A stretch of DNA of 64,000 nt from Himantopus leucocephalus (GCA_003993805.1 RSEF01000014.1:8104746-8168745); one strand, 5' to 3'; numbered from the stretch's first letter, positions 25,101 through 37,105 are shown. Made by a program: numbers and translations. The notes: generated by a model not told the origin, from the sequence alone.

Positions 25101-28100
25101 TTTCTGACGACTAAAACAAAAGCTGCAGTAAGCCCAGGCATTGGTTATACTTCCAACAAGAGGCTCTTCGTACATACAAGGAGACTGCAGCATGGCAGTA
25201 CATGGGAGTACAGCAATCTCCATGCATTACTTAGGTGAGAGTAAAAAATGATCAGCTGGCTTGCTCCAGACACTGGGTAAAGGTATCATTTGGTCAGCTT
25301 CCCTCCAGTAAACCAATTATGATTTTCTGTCCCTGAATGAGGAAAGAAAATCTTGCAGCACTTTCAAAACACTTTAAATACTTAAGGCAGTGCAGTTTCT
25401 GACTGTGCTAATAACAGCAGTGAGTCCAAATTATAATCAGTTGTAGATGCTTCCTAGACTCCCTGACTCCCTTTTATGTTTATGCAAGTTTTCATTGTAA
25501 TATTTCCTCTTTTTCCCCTCTGTTAAGGAACTAATAAAGGATTTTAAGGGAAACATTGCTGTCATAGCATCATCGTTCATTGAAAACGTTAAAGGGATAT
25601 ATCCTTTGACACTATGTTGGCCTGGACCTCCCAGTGACGTATATACATCTCACTTCTAAATCCAGAAATGAGCCATCAGTATAGAATTTGACTTTTTTTA
25701 TTTTTTTTTTTTAAATCAACAGAAAAGTTCTTTTCCCAGCTTTGCAGGAATGGTCATTTAAAGTGTCTGTCTTCTTTCTGTGGAGACCCTGTGCTGAGAG
25801 TCTGTAGGACTTACGGAGCTTTCTGCCCCTTGGGAGTCTTCCTTTCTTCTCCACACAGCCATGACAAAACCCCTGGGAAGATCTGGTTAGACTGTTTTCT
25901 ATGTACATTATTGCCATAGCAGCCAACGAAATATCTACAATTCTTGTTGAAGTTTAATGTTTTGTGCTGATGATGTCTTTTGGAACAAAGTGAGATACCA
26001 AAGTGCTTCAGTGACAGGTTACACTACTTTAAATATAGAAATCTGTTGGCCTGGTACAAATAATTGCACCATATCGAGAGCTTAGCTTATATCCTGGTAG
26101 GGCTCCTTCAGTTTCCTTTGCAAACCTAGGCCCACTCTCCGTTCTACATAATATATGGCGGTGAGAATGAGACCTAATGTGTATGAGCTGCAATTAAGAG
26201 CACAAAGCGTATATCCTGATATCACAGTAGCTTCTGGCAGCAGCCAGGCTCTTTCCTGTGGAGGCCCACTGTGTGGACACTCAGTCTCTGGTTACAGGAG
26301 GTCATTTAATCTCTAAAAGTGAGTGGTGTGGTCAGCCTTTTCCTTAACCATCTTTTTTACGATGAGCCAGTGCCGGGACCTGGAAAACCGTCACCATGAA
26401 AAGCTGCTAGAGATCTCTATCTCTACACTGGAGAAATCAGTCAAGAATGAACTTCATGAGGATTTGCCAGCTGACATTCGAATGGTGAGGGCACCAAAAA
26501 AATTCACCTCTGCTAGGGTGTCAGCAAGAAGAGGAGGCCACAGCCTCTCCTTGGAATGGGCAGGGTTTCCAGGAGGCCCAATACAGCTAAAGCAATGGCT
26601 AAACTGGAGCATAACCTCCTCCTAACAGGCTCCAGCCGCTTGGCTGAACTGCAGTGCTGCCGGACATCTCCGCTGACTAGGACAGAGGATAACTGCACTG
26701 CGGGTTTCCCTGGGCACCGCCAGAGCTGGTGGCAGCAGCCCAGGAGAGGTGCTGAGCAAGTCTCTAGCCTGCCACCAGCACAACTCACTTCTCTGGCTGA
26801 TTTCCAGGCAGCCCCAACCCAGCAGGCACTTAGGCAGCATCTTTGCTGCACTCGCTGCTGGTTTTGTTCAGATTCTCCCTGTTCCCCCAGGAGAATCTGA
26901 ACACCTCTCTGACTTTCTTGCACCAGGGCTCTGTTTGCATCAGTGATTTCAAAAGCCCTTCCTGGAGCTCCCCACCCCATGAGCTGATCTGGAGGCAGGA
27001 CATGACATTTCAAATGGAGCTTTCCACTGAGCCCTCAGTCTTGCTGTGATATCAGAGATTCCAGGAGCCTTTCAGAAAGCACAAAGAGCGTTGCAGTGCT
27101 CCAGTCAGCAATGCCACTGACCTTTTCCCCTCCGTTATTCCTTCATTTAGTGGCTAAATGACTCAAGGTTTGCATTTGCTGTGGTTTTGCTCTGTCCAGA
27201 TTATCCCAGCCCCCCTGTTACTCCAGGTAATCAAGAGCTGACAGACACAAAACAGACCCCTCAGCCTCCCCGGGGGAGCTCCGTGCTTTATAGCCTGTGC
27301 AGATGGCTGCAGTTATGCACCGTTGCTGTGCACCCATTTTGCCTCGCTGCCATCCATTTCCACGGAGAAGCAATCTTCATTTGTTCAACAGCTGCACTTG
27401 GCTGCAGGAGGAGAGTCATTACGGTTTTTGCGAAGCCACCCTCTATTTAGAGCCATGGGGGAAGTCACTGCTTCGATTAGAAGCTGGGACTCTCCAAAAA
27501 TGAAGATTTACAGCCAATGCCACTAGTGCAAGAGACCCTTCCAAGAGCGATTTTCCACTTCCTGCACCTGCTGGGCCAGGCGTGCTGGAGCATATGCAGT
27601 CTTGCTTCAACACCAGCTGCCCGCAGGGGCCTGCCATGTGCTGCGAGGCAGCCTGCCTGCAGCAGAGCGCTCAGCAGCACGCATTTGCTCCCTGCTCTGG
27701 CAGGTGAGGCCAAGGGTGCTGCCTCAGTTTCCCCACCTGTACTAGGAATAATTCTCCCAGGCACATCCTTGTGAAGGGTAAAGCACTGGATTCATTCTGA
27801 TGACTAGGGCTTTGTCAGCCTGAAACAGAGGGCTGATTTTCTTTCCCCAAGCGCTGCTAGTTCTGAGCTCCGCTGCTTTCGCTGCGTGCCCGCCCCCCTC
27901 CCCTTATCCGGTCACGTTACCTCCTAGCTTCTTGTGGACAAAAACACCATTGTCAACGCAGTCAACACGTCCCATGGCGTCCGCCTGCTGAAGATTGATA
28001 AGCGAGAGAGCGACATCCTCAGCAACACCTACCGCTGGCAGACCTCCGTGACGGAGAAGGTAAGAGACCCTCATGCTCAGGGGAATGGGGCACAGACAGA

Positions 28101-28338
28101 TCTGGCCCAAGCGGCGGGGACACTGCTAGGAATGATGTTCCCTAACCTTTGCTGGAGCCCTCTGTGCTACAGCAGGGGACCCTGACAAGTCTGCGGGTTC
28201 ACTGTTTGGTTTCAATCTGTTCAGGCTGTCCAAAATGAGATTGACAGAAATCGCGACCGTATCAGAGAGATCGTTCAGTACACCGACAGTCTCCAGGAGG
28301 AGCTGGATAACGTAGAGATCCCGGAGCCGATGGAGTAG
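13109..28338 (+). CDS. DRC3: Dynein regulatory complex subunit 3 (LRRC48)
   Basis: DRC3 is an axonemal subunit of the nexin-dynein regulatory complex of motile cilia and flagella. Coding exons: 13109-13265, 14675-14791, 16304-16470, 17408-17554, 18772-18891, 19808-19920, 21218-21392, 24097-24228, 25528-25598, 26361-26484, 27928-28059 and 28225-28338. Joined, they give an unbroken 522-aa frame; the human protein is about 523 aa. The start is fixed by an in-frame TGA at 13094-13096 in the same exon. Residues about 43-170 form SDS22-type leucine-rich repeats (e.g. [30 protein letters not shown]), followed by a capping segment ending in LPDLVYLDF and then a long charged coiled-coil region. Two introns are U12-type AT-AC; all others are GT-AG. 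The gene ends tail-to-tail with ATPAF2. Family assignment is by recognised similarity to vertebrate DRC3 along the whole length. Confidence 0.96.
16920..17292 (+). mobile_element. CR1 LINE fragment (3' end, with ORF2 tail)
   Basis: This sits in the DRC3 intron before the exon at 17408. It encodes the C-terminal tail of the CR1 reverse transcriptase polyprotein, readable without a break from about 16930 to the stop at 17193-17195 (e.g. [26 protein letters not shown]). It continues through the conserved CR1 3' UTR (ggttggactagatgatctcc) and ends in tail repeats of the ATTCTGTG type at 17259-17290. It is 5'-truncated, as most CR1 copies are. Its end lies only about 115 bp upstream of a DRC3 acceptor. 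Confidence 0.92.
18236..18425 (-). mobile_element. Possible old CR1-like LINE fragment
   Basis: The phrase gctttccaggtcattgagtc and the following sequence resemble the reverse complement of diverged CR1 3' regions, but no terminal repeat is visible and divergence is high. It lies in a DRC3 intron, upstream of the exon at 18772. A repeat-library comparison would decide. Confidence 0.45.
19921..21217 (+). other. U12-type AT-AC intron in DRC3 (first)
   Basis: The 5' splice site ATATCCTT at 19921 is the exact U12 AT-AC consensus. A branch-point-like TACCTTGAC at 21198-21206 puts the adenosine (21205) 12 nt from the terminal AC at 21216-21217, within the tight window used by the minor spliceosome. 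Joining 19920 to 21218 completes a phase-2 alanine codon and gives LQQAYRKEF, which fits the vertebrate DRC3 protein. No GT-AG alternative keeps the frame. The intron is 1297 bp. A competing AG six bases downstream (21222-21223) would remove Tyr-Arg in frame. Confidence 0.93.
21546..21735 (-). mobile_element. CR1 LINE fragment (reverse orientation)
   Basis: The plus strand reads agaatcacagagtggttgag and then the reverse complement of the CR1 3' UTR (ggtccaacccccctgctcaa), with reversed ORF2-tail sequence after it. It is inserted about 155 bp downstream of the DRC3 exon ending at 21392 and is 5'-truncated. Confidence 0.92.
22540..22670. promoter_or_regulatory. Intronic cluster of AP-1/bZIP-like motifs
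   Basis: TGAGTCA at 22627-22633 and TGACTCA at 22661-22667 are perfect AP-1 or MAF-half-site motifs 34 bp apart, with a further AGAGTCAC nearby at about 22552. The cluster lies in the 2.7-kb DRC3 intron (21393-24096), beside a G-run at 22478-22489. Its function is unknown and the cluster may be chance. Confidence 0.25.
24744..24766. repeat. Poly-A run with one unknown base
   Basis: A homopolymer of A interrupted by a single N at 24763, inside the DRC3 intron after the exon at 24097-24228. The N probably marks uncertain homopolymer length. Confidence 0.8.
25599..26360 (+). other. U12-type AT-AC intron in DRC3 (second)
   Basis: The 5' splice site ATATCCTTT begins at 25599. A textbook branch-point element TTCCTTAAC occupies 26340-26348, and the intron ends TTTTTTAC at 26360, 13 nt after the branch adenosine at 26347. 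Joining 25598 to 26361 makes a phase-2 Met codon and gives [15 protein letters not shown], which fits the conserved DRC3 coiled-coil region. The intron is 762 bp. All three defining elements match the U12 consensus, so this is the strongest case in the window. Confidence 0.96.
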
Positions 28339-28477
28339 GTCTGCCACGGGCTGGGCAGCTGCCTTAGCTGGGGGCACACAGGACAGCCCCCAGCAGGGAT
28401 GGCTGCCTCTCTACGCCTGAGCTGCCTGGGACATTTCAGGCCAAAGGCATACTTCTTCCATCCCACCATAAACTGCA

Positions 28478-28483
28478 AATAAA
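28478..28483 (+). terminator. DRC3 polyadenylation signal
   Basis: AATAAA lies 140 bp after the DRC3 stop codon, giving a short 3' UTR. It is the first such hexamer downstream and fits a compact avian gene. Confidence 0.75.
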
Positions 28484-28499
28484 AGATACTTATTGACTC

Positions 28500-29450
28500 T
28501 GGAAAAGCATATGAAGCTCTGTCTCTTCCATCACGTTGGCATGAAGCCCGTGCAGGTAGCACTGAGACCTGGTCACAAGGGGTTATGGATCAGCTGTGAG
28601 CCGATTGAACCAAACCATCGTAGCATATCATGCCTGAAAGCTTTAGTACCTGCAAGCACAGTGGTAGGAACCTGTGAGCCACAGGCACGCAGCAGCAGCC
28701 TGGGAGAGGACTGCTCTCCATCAAACCACCCCCAAGATAACAGCGGGTTTCCAGCTCAGCAAGCACAAGGCTGGCGGGGGCTCTGCGTGCCTGGGAGCCT
28801 TGTCTTCTCATCGCCTCTCGCAAAGGCAGCTTTCTGCAGCGTGAACAGAGCAGCCCCGAGCTAGCAGGAAGGGAAATCAATGGTTCCAGAGGAGCTCACA
28901 CACCGCCGCTCGCAACAGCCAAGCAAGGAGTCATTAATTCCCCTCCTTGCTCAGTGACAGCAGCTGCTACGCTCACTTGTGGGCAGCTTCTGAGGAATGA
29001 TGCTGGCCGGGGCGGTACTGCTCGAAGCAAGCAGCAAGGAGAAAGGTGGGAAGGTTAAATGAGAGGGTGGCTGCATACGGACTCTGGGGAGAGACTGGGT
29101 CTCTCCGAAAGCCCTGTGGCTGGTGCTGCCTGTCATACACAGATTTAGCTTGTAGTACCCTGTGCTTTTGAAGATGGCAGGAGCCCAGGTTCCCCCCTCT
29201 TGCTCCAGGGCTGCACAGTCGGCTCCCTGCTACTCCTTGGCTGCAAGGACAGGGCACCTAGCATGGACAGCCTCACACAGAGATGCGGAGGGAGTAGATC
29301 TGTTTGGTAGTTAATGTCTGCTCAGCTCTGCTCCGTGTTTTTTTTCTGCCTGCAGCCATCCCAGCACTTGCCTGGAGCCTGGCAGCTCAGGACCTACACC
29401 ACAGTTTGGTGATTAAAACAAAGAAATACTCGGCAGCATTGCCTTTCAGT
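28500..29450. other. Short intergenic region between convergent genes
   Basis: The stretch between the DRC3 polyadenylation signal and the likely ATPAF2 3' end shows no recognisable exon or repeat. Open frames here are short and overlap in several frames without family resemblance. Confidence 0.6.
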
Positions 29451-29468
29451 ATCTAGCAGGGGCGTGCC

Positions 29469-29474
29469 TTTAAT
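29469..29474 (-). terminator. Candidate ATPAF2 polyadenylation signal (ATTAAA)
   Basis: TTTAAT on the plus strand reads ATTAAA on the minus strand, about 460 bp past the ATPAF2 stop. ATTAAA is the commonest variant hexamer. The 3' end is not otherwise shown. Confidence 0.45.
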
Positions 29475-29932
29475 CAAACAGAGAGACCCTGGTGTTACAT
29501 ACAGGCACACTGAGGGATGAAGAACAGATGCAATGGAGTCTGTTTTCAGATTTCCATAACAAGTGTGTGTCAGGAGCTGGCAGCTATGAAGACATGTGGC
29601 ATATGCTGGGTATGTCTGTGCCGCGCCCTGCCCAGGAAGCTGTTTCTTTCGTGGGAGCTCCTCTGATGAGTTACAGACACTGGTAATGGACAGAGCTGCC
29701 GTCTTGGGGATGCGGAGGAAGCTCACCTTGACCTTTCCTCCTTGTGGGCTCAAAACTGCTGGCGCTGCACTGCGGCAGGCAGTCCAAGCGAGGAATTGCC
29801 CACAAAGTCACAGCTCCTCTGCACGAGGCTGATCCCAGGGAAGGTGGGGAGGCAGGAGGGTGGTTACCATCCACTGGGTGACACCAGCGATTCACAGCTG
29901 GGTAATTTTCCTCTGCGCCCAGCCCAGCAGCC

Positions 29933-32900
29933 TCAGTCCTGCAACAGCTTGTGTTTTACAGTCGAGCTCTCCGAGCAGAGGTGAACAAAGAGAGTCCCAG
30001 CTGCCGCTCGAGCACGCAGCTCGCACAGATCATAGTCGTGGGCCCACTCCACACTGCCCCACCGCTGAATCTGAAGGATAGGAGGAACGCGAGTCAGTTC
30101 AGAACTGGATTATACATAGAGCTGCTCAGCAACTCTCAGCCTCCCTTTTTATGTTTGTGAAACACAGGTAACCCCCCCAGGAGCTGTGCCGATCACTAAC
30201 TACGGGGGTAGGGAGATCTCTTATGAGTACGGTGGAAGAACACGGTTCATCTGTACTGGCGTCTGAGGTAAAGCCCCTTAAAGGAAGGACGAAAAGATTC
30301 CCATCAACTTCAGCCACTTTTGGGTCAGGGAGAGCTTCACACCAGGCCAGTTTCCAGCAAGCAAGTTATTAGTTTGGTGTCTACCAAGGCCTCTAGGCTG
30401 GATAACCCACAGCAAGAGAAGCCAGGCACAATCTTGCACTTCAGATTAGAGAGGGAGAAAAGCAGCCATCTGCATTCTGCAAAAAGAAACCGGCAGCCCT
30501 GGGAGCCCTGTTGCACCCAAGATGTTGCTCTACAGCAGTGAACTCCAAACTCTCTCAAATGGGGAGACTGGTGGAGCGGAACCTCTCCTGCAATAGCAGG
30601 CACTTCCCTTGCCAGTTATTTCTGGTGGGAGATGCATTTGTCATGCTGAGATTATTGCTATTTGAATTATAGGGCTGTTCTGTAACATCATTTACCTGGT
30701 ATTCTTCCTCCAGGCGAGAGAGAAGCACGGCTTTCTCTACTGTAATGTGCCTGTCAATCAGACCCATGGACAGAATCAGAGATTTCAGCTGGGTGATTAC
30801 ATATTCTATACCTGGAAGAGAATAACCCAAAACAAACAAAATTCATGGCTGTTTTCCACAGCATTACAGCAGCATCTTCATATGCTCTGAAGACAGTCAA
30901 GGTGTGGTACCTCCTCAGGGACAGCAATACCTCCCACTTGCATCTGGGCACTTAAGTGTCAGATCTGCAGTTACCAGCAGACACAAAGCACTGTTCTGGC
31001 CACTGTCACCGCAGTGACGAAGTGCCTTTGAAACTGCCTCCTATTATTCTGCCACAAACCTGCCCTGTGCAAAGGGAAGGGTTACCCATCCAGGCCCAAG
31101 TATTCTGGAGCTCAGCTGAAAATCCAGGGTGAGAGGGACTCGTATACTCTTTGGTGATGAAAGGGCTGTCCGCATCTATAACCATGCATAGAAAAACACT
31201 GTGCAAATGCGCATGGTGTGCTGTGCCCTGGGAGAACTGTCTCAGCAAAGGACACAGCTGCTGGGCTTGGCTGATAAAAACAGCAGAGCTCTTTCCTGCC
31301 ACACCACCAGCTACTGGCTTGCAAGACACCCCTCTTCAGGGGAGGAGAGCAAATCCCACAGACACGCGCAACCAGGAGGAAAAGGAAAGAAGAGCTCAAA
31401 ACTCTGAGCTGCTGAGCACTCACAGTCCAGCTCAAGGTGACAGGAAATGGAGGTGCCTGCACATGGACAGGGTCTAAGGAAGGAAATGAAGTCAGACCCG
31501 TCCTGCACTACCAGTCTACACCAGACCTTGAATTTCAGGTATAAAGTCGACTACCTGTCAGCAGGTCCCCTTCCCCAGGAGAGGCAAGTGCCTTTCCCTT
31601 CCACCCTGCCTACCCACATTACAAACTATGAAGAAATGATTCATCAAAGAATATCTTTACAGGTGTAATGGGAAGGCTTTGCAAGTCCTGTATCAGGGAT
31701 CCTGTCCCTAATACTCTTCCTTAGCTGCTCAGCTAGTGTCTTCTGTGGGTTTCACTGTCTGCTGCTCATTCAAGTCTTGCATTTGAGGACTTGAGCAAAG
31801 CAAACATTACTTAATTTCTTTATCTTTAGGTGTCATTCAGCACTATCAGGTAAGATCAAGTGGGCTATACAGGTGAAAGAGTGAGGACAGTGCACAGAGC
31901 CACGGACACTTGAAGTAATAAACCCCATTTCTTTTCCTGGTAACAAAGCTGGGGACTACAAAACTAGAAAGTTTGGCATTAAAGAAGTTATTTGTGCTAT
32001 GGTAGAGCAGACAGCTTGCAGGCCAGCAAAAGTCAGACCCTGAACACCAGTGGCACTAAGGAGAGAGTCCCTACCATAACAAATACAGCTAAGGGACTGG
32101 CTTTGAGTTTTAAAACATAAACCTCAACACTCTGATTATCTCAGCGTATCAGCAGGAGAGGAAAAACACTACAGTCACTTTTCTCCCCTGTGGAGAGGAA
32201 CCGCCTTATCCGCAGGCACAGCCTGAGCCGAGAGCTCCCTGGCACAGCCTCTCTCACCTTGCAGGGCCCACATGTTGTAGGACGCCAGATGGCTGATGAA
32301 GGTCTCCTTGGTGCTGGCTGGGATGTTTGGCCCCAGGATGCTGGTTGAGGAGCCAATTGCCACATTGTACCTGGAATGATCATCCAGCCCCTTAGAAAAG
32401 CACAAGGCTCGTGAACCTTGCAGCTCTGACAGTCACAAGCACTAGAGCTCCTGGCCTCAGCGGGACAGGGCATAAGCAGACAGAAACATCTTTGACCTCT
32501 TACCTTTTCTCAGCCCAGGCGACAACAGGATCCCATTCCTTCTTCTGCAGCTCTGCCAAGGTGGCCGGCTCCTCCACACGATAGCTGGGACATTGCAGAA
32601 CAAAACCACACTTGATGTTCACTCCCGGGCTGCCAGGCTGCTCCCTGCCAGGCTGGGGTACACCTCTGGGAAGGAACCTTTCTCCCCTAAACCACAGCAA
32701 AGGGAGCAAGGGCCTACTGTCCACCCAGGCAACGGCAGCAGTGACTGGGAACAATCCTCCCACTCTTCCCCAAATTCAGAGTTTTCTGTTGTTCTAGGGA
32801 AAACAATTCTATCTTACTACAAAACAGAGCAGCAAACCAGCCAACAGAAAATTGCAGGTAGCCCCAAGCCAGCCACGGGATGCAGTAAGGTTTAGCAGTT

Positions 32901-35900
32901 AGAGCAGGGGACATATCCCATGGCAATTCTTTATATGGGACCACTCCTCCTGCCTCATCTTGCCCAGCAGCTCAGCTCGGGACTCCCCGCTGCCACCCTG
33001 ACCAAAGCCACAGAGGCAGATGGGGGAGTCGTGTTCCCCTCGCCCCACAGGAGCTGAGCAGCTGCCAGCGGACGCCTCAGAGGCGGGGACTGTGAGTCCA
33101 GAGCTGGGGCACGAACAGGCTTGACCCTGCAGCCCACAGGGAACGAAGAGCATTTTGCTACTGGTACAAATAATCTGAGCTGCCTATACTGGCACAGGAG
33201 TACCAGGGACTGAGCTGACAGATTCCCCCAAGCCTTTCAAAGATGTTTTCTTTTCCCCAAAGACATATTGATTTCCTGCTGCTCCTGCCCTTGCCCAGCA
33301 TGGAGATGTCCAAAGCAAAGTTCAACAAAGGACTAAATCCACATTCTCCCTCATACCTATGCCCTTTGAGTGCACAGGCTTCCAGTAGGTTTGCAGATGT
33401 AGAACTGGCCTAAACTAATTCAAACCCTTGGGCCAAACCCAGGACAGATCAGAGCCCTGCCATGACTGGGTTATGGTACACATTTTCCCTCACTTCATCC
33501 AACCACCTTTCCAAAATCCACCCTGCGACAAGAGAACCTCGCCTCTGTGCCAGTGGGTCCCCATCTCGTACCAGATAGTGTCAGTCTCCAGGAACTTCAC
33601 AGCCGCACGGATCAGCTGCATTTTGTTTCGCTGTGTGGGATTGTCCAGCGCTGTGTTGCACAGTGTGGTCTGCGGGATAAAGACAGTCGTTATTATAGCC
33701 GTTATAACCGTTGTTATTCAAGGCTTGGGGAAGCAGAAGCTTCCATTGTACAAAGCCAAGAAGTAGAGGAATTCGTGGCAGACAGAGAACTGAGGAGTGC
33801 AGCTAAAAGGGGTGCAGGGCCAGAATATGGCTCACATAATAGGAATCTTCTCACTGGTTTCAGAAGCCCCAGGAGCAGGCCCATCAAGCACCAGGGGAGA
33901 GGGCTCACAGACTGCTCCAGAGTTCATCCTATTTCCTCCTGTCCCTTGCTATCCCAAATAACACTGTCCAGCTCCTTCTCAAGTCCCCCAGTGACACAGA
34001 TTCCCCTCCAGTCAGTCACCCAGCCATTATCTAAGTGCCCTCACAACCACAAGGTTCCCTCCAGTGCCCAGCCAAAGTCCCGATCTCTTGTCCCCTATTC
34101 CATGGGCATTAGGAAACCTGCTGTCTCCATGTTCTGTGTTTGGAGACCATCTCATGTCTACACAGTCACCCCAGTTTTAGACCAAGCCATGCCAATTCTA
34201 CTGCAAGTACTCAGGAGAGCTGGGGGAGGCAGGACAGAAAGAAGCATTTTCAGAAGATGCCTCTGTCTCACGCAGCTTGGCACAAGGCTTGCACCCCTAA
34301 GCAGTTCTCAACCCTTGCTTTGGAATCCATTCTGCCAGCTGGCAAAGCCCCTGCCCGGTGGCAGTGGCATGGCAAACCTCTATTTAGCCCCCAGTATTTT
34401 GACTCCCGGTCTTTAATCCTGACTTCCTTGACCTGACTGCTCCCAGCACGCTGCGTTCTGCCCTGCTGAGGTCTCAGCGTCCCAACCCGCCATGCTCACC
34501 AGGTGCATAGTGTAGAACTTGATGGTGTCTTTCTGGGAGTCCCACTCTGTTGCCACTGCAATGGCCAGGGCCTCACTGGGGACAGTGAAGAGCTTGGCCT
34601 GGGGCGTTTTCAGCTTTCGGTGGTCCAGGTTTATTTCAAAGCCTCCTGGGGAATCAGAGTATAAATCCTGGGGAATCAAAGAGGAGCAGGCACTAAGGAA
34701 CAACAGACAACCCCACAGCAGGAGCAGATTCAGAGCTGTAACTGATGGGAGCACGGGACCAGGGATACTCAAGTTTCCCACCATCGCTTTGACATACTTT
34801 TCCCCAAAACAGTCTTGGAAGCTGTTTCCACCACGCAGCTTTGCTACAGATGAGGAAAGGGCACAGCAGGCTGGTGACAAATACCCAACTCGCACAGCCT
34901 GGGTTGCGGGAGTGCCACGCTGTCGCTGAAGCAGCGTGGGCTGATAACGCCCCTCCCAGGGGCCAGCCCCTCCGTCCTGTCCCTGCAGCTGTACTCACCT
35001 TCTCCTTGGGAGATGCTCACATTCTGGTAAAACCGCTTCCTCTCTGGGGGCAAAAACAGAGCCATTCAGAGAACAGTTAGAGGAGGTTTGGTCCTTTCCC
35101 CTGCTCCCCATCGCAGCCCAGAACAGACAGAGCCCTCAGTGCTGTTGAGGTGGCTTGGTCACAAAAAATCCAGCCCATTCATCCACAGCTTCCAAGCACT
35201 ACACCATTTCAGTGAGCTCCACTCGACTGGGGAAGCACCATGAAATTGGTTAAAACCACAGTGCTGCTGTGCACAACTGGCAGGTGAATGGGAACAGGTT
35301 CACTTCTGCCAGGCTGCGCTCTCAGCTCCCATCAAACTGGCCAACACCGAGTTTCTACAGAGTCTGGGAGAGGCAGTTTCCAAAGCAGACCTGTCCCAGC
35401 ACTCCTTCCAGAGTTCCACACTCTGGGCTCAATCTTTCAAGATTCTCCCACTGCAATCATGTTTGACAAATTAATCTCTGAACCGCCCTGGCTAACTCTC
35501 TCTGTGTTCTGTCTCAGAGCAACAGGAAACCCAACAGATCTTGGTTAGAGGCAGGGCAGGCCACAGCAACCTCTCTTTCCATGCCCGATGATGACAAACC
35601 CACCCAGTGCCAGCCCACACGCTCTCCCTCAGTGCACCTCCCTCATTCTCTGCTTTGACCTGCAGCCGACGCACCCGCTGGAAGAACTACAGCTGCCGGC
35701 AGGCTCAGAGCACGCAGCGGCAACGACGCTGTTCCCTCCACCACAACCACCCACGGGGGCAGGTTTATTGTAGGTACACATGCTAACAGCTGGATGGTGT
35801 TGGGGACACGTCGCACACACTGCAGCGTGACCCTGAGTCAACAGCAGAGGAACGACCTCCCGTAGCCACCTCCAGCCTGCACATCCCGCTCCAGCTCGGG

Positions 35901-37050
35901 AGTACGCCAGCTCCACCAGCAAGGTGAGCCTGAGGGAACTGCAGGTCTCCGTTTTAAGAGAAGTCTCCTTTCCTACCAGCACTGTTTCATGCAGTGAAAG
36001 AGAGCGCCAGATTACATGCGTTGCAAAAGCTTGTATCTCTCACGCAAGGCAGGAAGAATCTCCAAGCCATTCCCCTGATGACAATAACCAGATCGTAAAT
36101 CCCAAACCCATAAATCTACCTCATGAAGAGGGAAGCGAACAGGCCAGGCTGCAGGTCTGTTATTCTAGGCTAAAAAAAGCACATTCCCACTGCAGAAAGG
36201 GAACAGGATTTACTCGGGCTCAGTGACCGACAAGCTTTGGGGCCTCAGAAAACACCACATTGATAAAGCACAGTTCTGAAAAGATTAATATGTGTGTACC
36301 CCAGAAGAATCCTGAGTCATGCCAGTGGGCTCCCAACACCCCGCGATGAGTCACTGCCACTCTGCAGCCTCACCTCAGACAGAATGAGACTAATTTTACT
36401 GTTCTCAAACCCACGCATTTCCAGCAAAATCTGTGGAGGGGATATGTGGCCCAGAACGTGCCTGAACCTTCCTGCCTGCGCCCCATCACCCCCAAAATCC
36501 CTAAGAAACACCAAAACACAGAAGTAAACCAGTGCAGTGAGGATCTGGCCGTGCTACCAGCAAATCCTCCCTCCGAACCCCCACTAACGCCAGGAGAAGG
36601 GTGCGGGGGGAGGCCCAGCACCTGGGACACGTCGCCGGAGATACTACAAGCCCCCGGGACGGCCGGACCCGGCGGGGCTCCGCTGGCACCGCTCCCTGCC
36701 CCGTCGCGGGGGGGGAATTGACCGTTTCCCGTGTTTCCACCCGCCCCGAGGGCGCTGAGCCCGCCCTTCCCTGGTCCGGGGTGACCTTGAGGGGCGTCCC
36801 CCCAGCGGGACCAGCCCCGCCGGGCCAGGGAAGGCGCCCCCCCCCCCCCCCCCCCCCGCCNCCCCCCCCCCCTCCCCGAAGAGGGCTGGAGAGGCTCCGG
36901 GCGACCCGGCGCTCCCTCACCTGCCGGCGGGGCGTAGGCCCGGCCCCCGCCCGGCCCCACCGGGCCGCTCCCGGCAGCGGCAAGAGGCGTTCGGGGGAGC
37001 CGGGCGGGCGGGGAGCGGCCCCACAGCAACCGGCGGCAGCCGCGCCACAT
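29933..37050 (-). CDS. ATPAF2: ATP synthase mitochondrial F1 complex assembly factor 2 (ATP12)
   Basis: This chaperone acts in the mitochondrial matrix and binds the F1 alpha subunit before the alpha3-beta3 ring assembles. Exons in transcript order: 37050-36921, 35043-34999, 34645-34500, 33669-33572, 32584-32504, 32370-32258, 30811-30696 and 30070-29933. Together they give 288 aa without a break; the human protein is about 289. The first 40 residues are Arg-, Pro- and Ala-rich without acids (MWRGCRRLLWGRSPPARL), a typical import presequence. The ATP12 domain follows from about residue 45 (ERKRFYQNVSI, GGFEINLDHRKLKTPQAKLF). Trp93 in VATEWDSQ corresponds to human Trp94, whose change to Arg is linked to complex V deficiency. 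All introns are GT-AG. The start is the first ATG in the frame and lies beside a (GAG)n repeat; the gene shares a promoter with GID4. Confidence 0.96.
36837..36872. repeat. Poly-C tract with an unknown base in ATPAF2 intron 1
   Basis: An almost pure C run, broken by one G and one N (36861), lies about 50 bp inside intron 1 of ATPAF2. On the minus (transcribed) strand it is poly-G, able to form quadruplexes and difficult to sequence, so its true length is uncertain. Confidence 0.8.
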
Positions 37051-37063
37051 CGCGATGAAGGAC

Positions 37064-37105
37064 GAGGAGGAGGAGGAGGAGGAGGAGGAGGAGGAGGAGG
37101 AGGAG
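37064..37105. repeat. (GAG)14 trinucleotide repeat in the ATPAF2 5' leader
   Basis: Fourteen uninterrupted GAG units on the plus strand, starting 13 bp upstream of the ATPAF2 start codon; the transcript would carry (CTC)14. On the minus strand the repeat is open in the ATPAF2 frame as a serine run, but no upstream ATG opens it, so it is probably 5' UTR. Its length is likely polymorphic. Confidence 0.85.

Noticed and set aside
33547..34416. 289-codon plus-strand open frame
   Set aside because: It runs antisense across ATPAF2 exon 4 and the following introns, shows no family resemblance, and is explained by the minus-strand gene.
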